From positions 1,736,001 through 1,800,000 of the forward strand of contig CAVQTR010000003.1 of NCBI GenBank assembly GCA_963716685.1: a stretch of DNA of 64,000 nt. The letters run 5' to 3'. Both the position numbers and the translations under genes were made by a program. Of the stretch, positions 52,765-60,378 are shown piece by piece. The stretch is from JALYXI01 sp963716685. Lineage in GTDB: Bacteria; Acidobacteriota; Terriglobia; Bryobacterales; Bryobacteraceae. Positions within the stretch are counted from its first letter, which is position 1; every line of letters starts with the position of its first letter. Under the pieces are notes generated by a model. The model was not told where the DNA came from. It worked only from the letters and a program-made list of their open reading frames with translations, and made no database searches.

Positions 52765-54123
52765 TTACTGCACGGACAGCGACAAGGTCTGCGGAATGGG
52801 CGTGCCATTTACCAGGATTTGCAGCGGCTGGTCGCCGCTCGCGAGTCCCGCAGGCACCACGATATTGAATTGGTCAACGCCCACCAGACCGGGCGCGAAG
52901 CCGGCATACGTCACCTGCGCCGACATCCCGCCGAGGATGAACCGCACCTCCGCCGAAAGCGTGGTCAGGCCCTGTGAGACCTGGCCCGCAACGGGGGCGT
53001 TGCTCTGCGTCACGGGACCGAAACCCGTTCCGTAGAAAACCAGCGTTTCCCCCGCCACCGCTGGAGCGGCCGCGGTTCCGGAGATGCTGCCATTGCTCAC
53101 GAAGGTGTTGTTCGCGGCGTGAATGGCCGCGGCGTATTGCGTGCCCTTCACCAAAAAGCCCACGGGCGCGAGGATTCCCGGTTCCAGTGCCTTAATCACG
53201 ATCGGCAATGGCGTGCTGGAGAGGCCATTATAGGTAACGATAATCGGAACCGCCGTTCCGGCACTGACACTGCCTGGAACCTGCACATTCACCTGCGCGG
53301 GGCTGACGTAATTGACGTAGGCGCGCTGCCCGGCAATCGTCACGCTCACATTGTCGAGCGTAGTGGGCGCATTGTTGTTGACGAAATCGGAATTGCCCCA
53401 GCCCCGGCTGGTGCCCGCCAGATTAGCGCCATAGATTTCGATGAACGAGCCCGGCGCGGCCGCCGGGAAGGCGCCGAAATCGCCCGCGGTATTGACGGAA
53501 AGCACGGTGGTATTGGCCACCTGCGCAATGGAGTTCACCAGGATGTAGTTAGACGCCTGCGGAGTACCGCTCGAATAATTGACCAGCGGCAGATTGGTGA
53601 AGGCGCTGTCGCCCAGCGCGGTGCTTTCGTCGTAATACGGCTGCGCCGCAATTTTGTCCATGACGGCGAGGCTGGCCGAACTCGCCACGCGCCCAAACAC
53701 GACGAAATGCCCGTTTGTAGCCGAGTTCAGGGTGCTGGTGTTATCCACCAGATTGAAGAACCACTGATCCGTCGCGCTGTTCGGACTGCCGGAAAGCTGC
53801 GCCATGGCCAGAGTGCCGCGGGTGTTCGAAAGCTTGTATTCATTCACCACCGGACTGTTCTGGGGGATCAGCACAGGCGCATTGTTGATCAGCTGGTAGC
53901 CGCCGCCCTGCCAGACGAAGCCCGGCACGGACCGGTGAATGATGGAATTGTTGTAGGCACCGCTGTTCACGTAGGTCAGGAAATTGGCCACAGTCTGGGG
54001 CGCCGAATCCGGCAGCAGGGTGACATCGATATCACCCAGAGTGGTGTGAAAGCGAATGGACGGTCCGGTGACGGTCTGGCTCCAGAGAACCGCCGGCAGA
54101 AAGCAGGCAAGCGCGAGTCGCAT
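52765..54123 (-). CDS. exported cyclophilin-type peptidyl-prolyl isomerase fused to a TIGR03437-type domain
   Basis: A 452-residue secreted protein. A signal peptide (MRLALACFLPAVLWSQ) is followed by a cyclophilin domain (about 20-200): FHTTLGDIDVTLLPDSAPQT, FLTYVNSGAYNNSIIHRSV, RGTLAMAQLSGSPNSATDQW and FGRVASSASLAVMDKI. The C-terminal half matches the TIGR03437 domain abundant in Solibacter (GSFIEIYGANLAG, VNYVSPAQVNVQVPG, VFYGTGFGPVTQ). The cyclophilin would assist folding outside the cytoplasm. The ATG at 54123 gives a proper signal peptide; a longer frame to 54666 is rejected. It is divergent from the HIT gene. Confidence 0.88.
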   Translation of the reverse strand: MRLALACFLPAVLWSQTVTGPSIRFHTTLGDIDVTLLPDSAPQTVANFLTYVNSGAYNNSIIHRSVPGFVWQGGGYQLINNAPVLIPQNSPVVNEYKLSNTRGTLAMAQLSGSPNSATDQWFFNLVDNTSTLNSATNGHFVVFGRVASSASLAVMDKIAAQPYYDESTALGDSAFTNLPLVNYSSGTPQASNYILVNSIAQVANTTVLSVNTAGDFGAFPAAAPGSFIEIYGANLAGTSRGWGNSDFVNNNAPTTLDNVSVTIAGQRAYVNYVSPAQVNVQVPGSVSAGTAVPIIVTYNGLSSTPLPIVIKALEPGILAPVGFLVKGTQYAAAIHAANNTFVSNGSISGTAAAPAVAGETLVFYGTGFGPVTQSNAPVAGQVSQGLTTLSAEVRFILGGMSAQVTYAGFAPGLVGVDQFNIVVPAGLASGDQPLQILVNGTPIPQTLSLSVQ

Positions 54124-54174
54124 AAAGATCGGGATCAAAACCAAGTGTAACTGTCGGGTACGATAATAAGAAAA

Positions 54175-54705
54175 GTGATCCTCCCGGCAATTGTCCTTTC
54201 GCTGTTTCTGGCGGATGCCCGCCCGTGCGCGTGCGATCCCTCCAAACCCGAGACCATGGAGGAACGGGAATGCAGCCTGTGCCGTGAAGCGGAAAAGCAG
54301 GAGGCGGGCACCGCGGTGTTCTTCCTCAAAGACACGAATCCCACGAAGGCGAACCGCACCCTGGCGCTTCCGAAGAAACACTATCCCGGTCCGCACGCCC
54401 TCGAAGAGATGCCGGCGGAAGACCGCACGGTGCTCTGGACGGCGGCAATCGCGAAAGCGAAAGCGCTCTGGGGAGACGAGTGGGGTTTGGCCTACAACGG
54501 GGTCGAGCGCCGTACGCAGTGCCATACCCATATTCATATCGGCAAGCTGCTGCCGGATGCGGAGAACGGCCGCTTCATCGTGGTGAATGGTCCGGCTGAG
54601 ATTCCGCCGCCTGCGCCGGGTACGGGTATGTGGGTTCATCCGGTGAATGGGAAGCTGCATGTGCATGCGGGCGAGCAGGTCAACGAGATCGTGCTGGTGA
54701 GATAG
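54175..54705 (+). CDS. exported HIT-domain protein
   Basis: A 176-residue protein with a hydrophobic leader (MILPAIVLSLFLADARPCA) and a HIT-type core. It has CSLCREAEKQEAGTAVFFLK with a C-x-x-C pair, then LALPKKHYPGPHALEEMP and the H-x-H-x-H triad CHTHIHIGKLL. HIT proteins hydrolyse or transfer nucleoside phosphates, usually in the cytoplasm, so a leader is unusual. The C-terminus (GMWVHPVNGKLHVHAGEQVN) adds more histidines. The start is a GTG at 54175. It is immediately followed by uxaA-family gene (stop at 54705, ATG at 54706). Confidence 0.75.
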   Translation: MILPAIVLSLFLADARPCACDPSKPETMEERECSLCREAEKQEAGTAVFFLKDTNPTKANRTLALPKKHYPGPHALEEMPAEDRTVLWTAAIAKAKALWGDEWGLAYNGVERRTQCHTHIHIGKLLPDAENGRFIVVNGPAEIPPPAPGTGMWVHPVNGKLHVHAGEQVNEIVLVR

Positions 54706-56244
54706 ATGGAACTACTGGAAATCGCAAAACTACCGACAGCCGAGAACTCGGCGATACAGCTTCACTCGACCGATAATGTGGCCGTGGCGCGCGTGCCGGT
54801 GGCGCCGGGCACCACACTGCGAATCGCGGGCCGGGAGATTCAGGTAAAGGATCACGTGCCGGCCGGCCACAAGATCTCACTGCGTCCCATTCCCGCGGGC
54901 GACACGGTGCTGCGCTACGGGCAGAATATCGGCCGCGCGAAGCAGACCATTGAACCGGGACGTCACGTTCACACACACAACCTGGGGTTCGAGGAGACCG
55001 AGTTCGCCTATCAGTTCCCCGTCGGCGAGGTGCCGTTTCCGCCCCCGCCCGCGGTGATGCCGACCTTCCTCGGGTATGCGCGTGAGGATGGCCGCGCAGG
55101 AACGCGCAACTACATCGCGGTGGTAGCGGCCAGCAACTGCGCCGCACATACCGCTGAGCGCATCGCCGCCAGCTTCGAAGATGCAAGGCTGCCGCCGCAT
55201 GTCGATGGCGTGGTGGCGTTTCCGCATGGCGATGGCTGCGGCATGGCCATCGGACCCGATTCCGAGCAGTTGCAGCGAACGCTTGCGGGTGTTCTGGCGC
55301 ACCCGAATATCGGCGCGGCGGTGATTCTGGGGCTTGGCTGCGAAGTGAATCAGATTGAGCATTACCTCGGGCCGAACGCGCCGCGATCCACGCGTCTGGT
55401 GGGGCTGACGCTGCAAAACAGCGGCGGGACGCGAGGAGCCATTGAAGCCGCGCGCCGCGACATCCACGCGCTGATGGAACAGATTGCGGCGGAAGACCGC
55501 GTGCCGCTGTCGGCTTCGAAGATCGTGCTGGGCCTGAACTGTGGCGGTTCGGATTCGTTCTCGGGGATCACGGCGAATCCGGCGCTGGGGTACTGTTCGG
55601 ACTGGCTGGCTGAGATTGGCGCCACTGCGGTGCTGGCCGAAACCACCGAGATTTTCGGCGCGGAGCATCTGCTGGTGCAGCGCGCGCGCAACCGCGCAGT
55701 GGGCGAGCGTCTGCTGGGTTTTGTGCGCGGCTATAAGGATTACCTCAAGCGCTTCAGCGGCAGCTTTGACGACAATCCATCGCCGGGCAACAAGGCGGGC
55801 GGCCTTTCGAACATTCTGGAGAAATCTCTGGGAGCCGTTGCCAAAGCCGGCACGTCTACTCTTACCGATGCCGTGGATTACGCCGAGCGCATTCAGACGC
55901 CTGGCTTCGTTTTCATGAACACGCCCGGGTACGACCCCGCATCGCTTTCCGGTCTGGCCGCAGGCGGTTGCAACCTGATCGCCTTCACCACGGGGCGGGG
56001 AAGCGCGATCGGCTTTCCTTCCATCCCGGTGATCAAGATCGCGAGCAACAGCTTCACCTACAATCGGATGATCGACAACATGGACGTCAACGCCGGAACC
56101 ATTGCCGACGGAACGCGGTCTGTGGAAGAAGTGGGGCGGGAAATCTTTGATATGGTGCTGCGCGTCGCCTCCGGCGAACGGACGGCGAGTGAACGGCTGG
56201 GGCACAAGGAATTTGTGCCGTGGAAAATCGGTCCGGTAATGTAA
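54706..56244 (+). CDS. UxaA-family dehydratase (altronate/galactarate-type)
   Basis: A 512-residue dehydratase. The N-terminal SAF domain (about 1-95: DNVAVARVPVAPG, VPAGHKISLRPIPAGDTVLR, YGQNIGRAKQ) is fused to the UxaA core: GRAGTRNYIAVVAASNCAA, FPHGDGCGMA, LGLGCEVNQIEHYL, LGLNCGGSDSFSGITANPAL and AAGGCNLIAFTTGRGSAIGF. It dehydrates a sugar acid, probably D-altronate or D-galactarate, to a 2-keto-3-deoxy acid. Cys residues at conserved sites fit the iron-dependent mechanism. It follows the HIT gene directly and overlaps the DsbA-like gene by one base. Confidence 0.92.
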   Translation: MELLEIAKLPTAENSAIQLHSTDNVAVARVPVAPGTTLRIAGREIQVKDHVPAGHKISLRPIPAGDTVLRYGQNIGRAKQTIEPGRHVHTHNLGFEETEFAYQFPVGEVPFPPPPAVMPTFLGYAREDGRAGTRNYIAVVAASNCAAHTAERIAASFEDARLPPHVDGVVAFPHGDGCGMAIGPDSEQLQRTLAGVLAHPNIGAAVILGLGCEVNQIEHYLGPNAPRSTRLVGLTLQNSGGTRGAIEAARRDIHALMEQIAAEDRVPLSASKIVLGLNCGGSDSFSGITANPALGYCSDWLAEIGATAVLAETTEIFGAEHLLVQRARNRAVGERLLGFVRGYKDYLKRFSGSFDDNPSPGNKAGGLSNILEKSLGAVAKAGTSTLTDAVDYAERIQTPGFVFMNTPGYDPASLSGLAAGGCNLIAFTTGRGSAIGFPSIPVIKIASNSFTYNRMIDNMDVNAGTIADGTRSVEEVGREIFDMVLRVASGERTASERLGHKEFVPWKIGPVM

Positions 56245-57185
56245 TGAAGAAATCGTTTGCGGTATTTCTGTTGGCCTGCGCCGCCCTGAGTGCGCAAAAG
56301 AGCACGCCGGGAAAAGTTGCAGCCGCGCCGAAAGTCTCGGCATTCAATAAGGCGGCGTTCGAGGCTTACATTCGTCATCTGTTCGTGTGGCCTCCGCCGA
56401 TTGAGATCAAAATCGACGATCCGAAGCCCGGACCTATGCCGGGTTACGACGAAGTAGCGGTCCATGCCTCTCAGGGCAACGCCAGTTCCACCGAAACATT
56501 CTACGTCTCAAAAGACGGTCAGAAGATTATCCGGGGGCAGGTTTTCGACATCGCCAAAAACCCGTTCAAGACCGATCTGGACAAGCTGCGAGCGGAACTG
56601 CGGCCGAACATCGGGACCGTCGGGGCGCCGGTGGTGCTGGTGGAATTCAGCGATTTCCAGTGCCATTTCTGCAAGGAAGAGGCGAAGGTGCTGCGCGACA
56701 ATCTGCTGAAGGAGTATCCCACGCAGGTGCGGCTGTATTACATGGATTTCCCTATCGAATCGCTGCATCCCTGGGCGCGCGCCGCGGCCGATGCCGGGCA
56801 GTGCATCTTCAAACAAAAACCGGCGGCTTTCTGGGAATACCACGACTGGATCTTCGAGCATCAGGAAGAGATTACGCCGGATAACCTGCAATCGAAGATC
56901 ATGGATTTCGCCAAAGGCAAGGACTTGGACGGGCTGCAGCTTTCCCGCTGCTTGGACACCAAAGCCACCGATGGCGAAGTCCAGAAGAGCATGGATCAGG
57001 GCAAGGCGGTGGGTGTGGGTTCCACGCCGACTATCTTTATAAACGGGCGGCGAATGGTAGGCGCGGCCGACTGGCCGTCGCTCAAGCGCGTGATCGATTA
57101 CGAAATCGACTATCAAAAAACGGCAAAGAACGCCGGCGAGGATTGCGGCTGCGAAATTTCGCTGCCAACACCCGGTTTTAAATAA
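56244..57185 (+). CDS. DsbA-like thioredoxin-domain protein
   Basis: A 313-residue exported protein. It has a signal peptide (MKKSFAVFLLACAALSAQ), a basic-proline linker and an N-terminal about 100-residue domain of unknown function. The DsbA/DSBA-like thioredoxin domain follows with the redox motif FSDFQCHFCKEEAKVLRD (C-H-F-C) and the cis-Pro segment GVGSTPTIFINGRRMVG. The helical insert (YMDFPIESLHPWARAAADAG) is typical for bacterial DSBA-family proteins. It probably forms or isomerises disulfides in the periplasm. The ATG at 56244 overlaps the uxaA-family stop (TAATG); a longer frame starts at 56220. Confidence 0.88.
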   Translation: MKKSFAVFLLACAALSAQKSTPGKVAAAPKVSAFNKAAFEAYIRHLFVWPPPIEIKIDDPKPGPMPGYDEVAVHASQGNASSTETFYVSKDGQKIIRGQVFDIAKNPFKTDLDKLRAELRPNIGTVGAPVVLVEFSDFQCHFCKEEAKVLRDNLLKEYPTQVRLYYMDFPIESLHPWARAAADAGQCIFKQKPAAFWEYHDWIFEHQEEITPDNLQSKIMDFAKGKDLDGLQLSRCLDTKATDGEVQKSMDQGKAVGVGSTPTIFINGRRMVGAADWPSLKRVIDYEIDYQKTAKNAGEDCGCEISLPTPGFK

Positions 57186-57229
57186 GGCAAAACCCCAAAA
57201 GTTCCGCCGCATTCTGCCGATAGTAAATC

Positions 57230-57856
57230 GTGCAACGGACACAAGAGATGGAACAGACGGACACGGCTCAGGGAGTTTGGCGGCTGCCGCCGCTGATCCT
57301 GCACCCGTTTGCGGGCGATCAGGGGCCGGACAAACTTCTCGAGGGTTCGCGCGCGAATCTGCTGCTGCAGGCCGCAGCGCCACCGGCCGGCGCGCATCAT
57401 GAGGATCTGACCCGCTTAGTGCTGGCCGGGCGCTATCAGGAAATCCGGATGTTGTTCTATATCGGCCGGGATCTGCGGCGCTGGGCGGAACAGTGCGCCG
57501 ATTTCGCCTCCCGCGAGCCGCAGTTGAAGGATACGGGCATTCGCCAGCAGAGTTTTCTAACGCTGCTGATTGAGCGTCCGCCGCGGGGCATGGCAGCCAA
57601 ACTGGAGCAATGGGGCGTTACCGATCAGCGCGCCATCTTTTCGCGGGCTATCGGCCTGAACTCTATTTTCGAAACCGTGCCCGCGATCGACGAGCTGGCC
57701 GCCGGATTCGTCCGCAGCTATCAACGCTATGCAGATTACTTGTATATCGCTTTCCAGACCATGACGACATTCCGCACTTTGAATCCGGCATCTTTCCAGT
57801 TTGAACTTTATGCTTCGGAGGAATACGCGCGAAAGCTGTCAGAAGGCTGGGATTAG
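57230..57856 (+). CDS. hypothetical protein (208 aa)
   Basis: A soluble, mostly helical protein of 208 residues with no recognised domain. The segments IRMLFYIGRDLRRWAEQCAD and SYQRYADYLYIAFQTMTTFR are amphipathic helices. There is no signal peptide. The start may be the GTG at 57230 or the ATG at 57248; neither has a good Shine-Dalgarno. It is 44 bases after the DsbA-like gene and convergent with the next gene. Similar proteins with this helix pattern occur in acidobacteria, but I do not recognise a named family. Confidence 0.55.
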   Translation: MQRTQEMEQTDTAQGVWRLPPLILHPFAGDQGPDKLLEGSRANLLLQAAAPPAGAHHEDLTRLVLAGRYQEIRMLFYIGRDLRRWAEQCADFASREPQLKDTGIRQQSFLTLLIERPPRGMAAKLEQWGVTDQRAIFSRAIGLNSIFETVPAIDELAAGFVRSYQRYADYLYIAFQTMTTFRTLNPASFQFELYASEEYARKLSEGWD

Positions 57857-57865
57857 CCGCAAGCG

Positions 57866-58546
57866 CTAATCGTGGTGCTTGTGGGCGAAGTGGTGGCTGA
57901 TATCGGGCCAGAATTCTTTTAAGATATTGACGGTCATGTCGATGCCCAGCTGGGTGCCCAGCTTCGACACCGCGTCACCGGCATCACGGTTTTCCGGGTA
58001 ATACGACATGGAGATAGCGACGGCGGTCGCGTTTCCGCCCACTTCGGAGAAGTTAAATCCGGTCGCGCCGGAATCCCGATGCGTCCAGAAAATCTGGCCC
58101 GCCGCGTAACCCAGGCGTGACAGCTTGCTGCCCTGTCCGCGCCGGAAATAGCGCGGATCTTCATGCAGAACGATGGGAAACAGACCTTCCGTCAGATAGT
58201 TTCCAATGGCGAAATCGGCATAGGCTGTGGCGAAATAATGAGCGTATCCACCCACGCCCTGACCAAACGACGGGTTGGAATTGCTAAGCTGCCCTTCGCC
58301 CGCGAACGCCGCGGCCAGCGCGACGGTGCCCTGATCGAAAGTGTCCTGACGCGCAATCTTCAGCTTTTGTGAGGCAGTAACCGGTTTGTAATTCTTTTGC
58401 TCAGGCGAAGTGCGGAAATTCGGGATCAGAAAGAAGATGTGCTTGTCCTGCTGCTCCGCCGCCGGATCGCTCTGCCCGCATAAAGGAATCGCCAAACCAG
58501 GCACAAAAACAAAGCAGACACCCAAAGCAATTCCATGAAATGTCAT
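57866..58546 (-). CDS. conserved acidobacterial exported protein
   Basis: A 226-residue protein with a signal peptide (FHGIALGVCFVFVPGLAIPL). The mature part contains FFLIPNFRTSPEQKNYKPVT, LKIARQDTFDQGTVALAAAF, PSFGQGVGGYAHYFATAYAD and FNFSEVGGNATAVAISMSYY. This set of motifs recurs in a family of exported proteins frequent in acidobacteria, with a glycine- and aromatic-rich body that suggests an outer-membrane or surface location. The function is unknown. A His-rich tail (SHHFAHKHHD) could bind metal. Confidence 0.75.
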   Translation of the reverse strand: MTFHGIALGVCFVFVPGLAIPLCGQSDPAAEQQDKHIFFLIPNFRTSPEQKNYKPVTASQKLKIARQDTFDQGTVALAAAFAGEGQLSNSNPSFGQGVGGYAHYFATAYADFAIGNYLTEGLFPIVLHEDPRYFRRGQGSKLSRLGYAAGQIFWTHRDSGATGFNFSEVGGNATAVAISMSYYPENRDAGDAVSKLGTQLGIDMTVNILKEFWPDISHHFAHKHHD

Positions 58547-58628
58547 TTAGCAGCTCTGTTAGCACCTGACGGGCCGAAGGTATAGCAACGTTACTGAATC
58601 CGGCGGGATTGCCGCACGCATGTGCAAT

Positions 58629-59084
58629 TTACTTCTCTTTCTTTCCTTCGTTCTCTACTACGCGCGTGGCCTGAAACGCGGTTAGCTGCCAGTGATCGCC
58701 CGTTTTCAGCCAGACGCGGGTAAACCGCGTGTGAAGGCCGCTCGGTCCCTGACTCTTCCGCGCGCCCGTCACAATTGCGACCGGGCCGTGAATCCGAATC
58801 TTCAGATCCTGCGACGGCTCCTCCTGCACTTTGGCGTTCTTCTCTTTCACCAGCTTCGGAGCGTTGGCGACGTCATGCAGCAGCGTGGCTTTATCGATCA
58901 CTTTGCCGGTGATGGAAACGCCGACATAGTCTGAGGCGAGCAGCTGCTCGAACGCCTTCAGGTCGTAACGCCGCGCCGCCTCGCTCCATTCCTTCTCGGC
59001 GCGCGTAACGCCCTGTTCATCGGAACCCGCGCCGAAAGCGCCTGAAATGCATGCGAATGCCAGAACCAAACCTGCGTATCTCAT
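58629..59084 (-). CDS. NTF2-like / DUF4440-type secreted protein
   Basis: A 151-residue protein with a signal peptide (MRYAGLVLAFACISGAFGAG) and an NTF2-like cone-shaped fold (AEKEWSEAARRYDLKAFEQL, ASDYVGVSITGKVIDKATLL, GPVAIVTGARKSQGP, FTRVWLKTGDHWQLTAFQAT). DUF4440 proteins bind small ligands or act as weak enzymes, and the function here is unknown. It is divergent from the M20 peptidase gene. Confidence 0.85.
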   Translation of the reverse strand: MRYAGLVLAFACISGAFGAGSDEQGVTRAEKEWSEAARRYDLKAFEQLLASDYVGVSITGKVIDKATLLHDVANAPKLVKEKNAKVQEEPSQDLKIRIHGPVAIVTGARKSQGPSGLHTRFTRVWLKTGDHWQLTAFQATRVVENEGKKEK

Positions 59085-59142
59085 CTACCCTCAATCCTGA
59101 CATGAGTTCGCGGCGGACCTGCTACCCTCTTACCTAACACCC

Positions 59143-60378
59143 ATGATCCGTCTCACGTTTCTCGCCCTTTGCACCGCACTTTCCGCTCTCCCTCAGAACG
59201 CCGATCCCGCTTCGCTGATGAACGAGCCTTCCCTCAAAGCCGCCCTCGCAGCCGCCAAACGCAACGAACCCGAAATCATCGCCGAGCAGGCGCGCATTTG
59301 CGAAATTCCCGCGCCGCCTTTTCACGAAGAGTTGCGCGGAAAGGAACTCGCTCGGCTCTTCAACCAGCTTGGGCTGAAAGACGTTCGCACCGATAAAGCC
59401 GGCAACGTGATCGGCGTCCGCCCGGGCGCCGCAGCGCATCCCAATTTGGTCTTTGCGGCGCACCTCGACACCGTTTTCCCGGAAGGCACGAACGTCAAAG
59501 TCACCAAAGAAGGTACGGTGATGAAAGCACCCGGCATCGGTGATGATTGCCGCGGTCTGGCCATGATGCTCGGTGTGATCCGCGCCCTCAAAGAGGCCAA
59601 CGTGCAAACTCCCGGAACCATCACCTTCGTGGCCGACGTCGGCGAAGAGGGTCTCGGAGACCTGCGCGGCATGAAGGAACTGTTCGGCGAGAGCATGAAA
59701 GGCCAGATCGATAAGTTCATTTCGGTGGATGGCATCGGCCTCGGGATCACTCACATCGGCGTGGGCAGCTACCGGTATCGCGTCACGTTCAAGGGCCCCG
59801 GCGGCCACAGCTACGGCGCGTTCGGCATGGCCAACCCCATCCAGGCGATGGGCCGCGCCATGGCGAAGATTGACGATTTCCAGGTTCCCACGCATCCCAA
59901 AACCACGTTCAATGTCGGCCGTGTTGGCGGCGGCACATCCGTCAACGCGATTCCCTTCGATGCCTGGATGGAAGTGGATATGCGCTCGGCCGATAAAGCC
60001 TCGCTCGACGCGTTGAACGAAAAGTTCAAGGCCGCGCTAAATGAAGCGGTCGCCGAAGAGAACAAGCGCTGGAACAATCGCGGCGCAGTGTCCGTCAGTC
60101 CCGAGATGGTGGGCGTGCGCCCTGCCGGACAGACGCCGAAGGATTCGCCCATCGTGCAGACCGCTATGGCCGTTTCAAAAGCGATGGGCATTCCGGAAGC
60201 GCTGCGCGAAGGCTCCACCGATTCCAACGTTCCAATGAACCTCGGAATTCCGGCCATCACCATAAGTGGCGGCGGTTCCGGCACCGGAGCGCATTCGCTC
60301 AACGAAACCTTCGACAGCACCGACTCCTGGCGCGGCACCCAACGAGGCATTCTTCTGGCAGTATCATTGGCCAGATGA
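59143..60378 (+). CDS. M20-family zinc metallopeptidase (peptidase T-like)
   Basis: A 411-residue M20/M25/M40-fold exopeptidase. The signal peptide is short (MIRLTFLALCTALSALPQ). Metal ligands are visible in VFAAHLDTVFP (His, Asp), IGDDCRGLAMM (Asp) and ADVGEEGLGDLRGMKE (Glu pair), with a late His in GTGAHSLNETF. The dimerisation domain (FKGPGGHSYGAFGMANPIQA) is present. It probably cleaves N-terminal residues of tri- or dipeptides. Length and domain order are complete. The stop overlaps the next start in ATGA, so it is translationally coupled to the Tat-exported hydrolase-like gene. Confidence 0.92.
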   Translation: MIRLTFLALCTALSALPQNADPASLMNEPSLKAALAAAKRNEPEIIAEQARICEIPAPPFHEELRGKELARLFNQLGLKDVRTDKAGNVIGVRPGAAAHPNLVFAAHLDTVFPEGTNVKVTKEGTVMKAPGIGDDCRGLAMMLGVIRALKEANVQTPGTITFVADVGEEGLGDLRGMKELFGESMKGQIDKFISVDGIGLGITHIGVGSYRYRVTFKGPGGHSYGAFGMANPIQAMGRAMAKIDDFQVPTHPKTTFNVGRVGGGTSVNAIPFDAWMEVDMRSADKASLDALNEKFKAALNEAVAEENKRWNNRGAVSVSPEMVGVRPAGQTPKDSPIVQTAMAVSKAMGIPEALREGSTDSNVPMNLGIPAITISGGGSGTGAHSLNETFDSTDSWRGTQRGILLAVSLAR

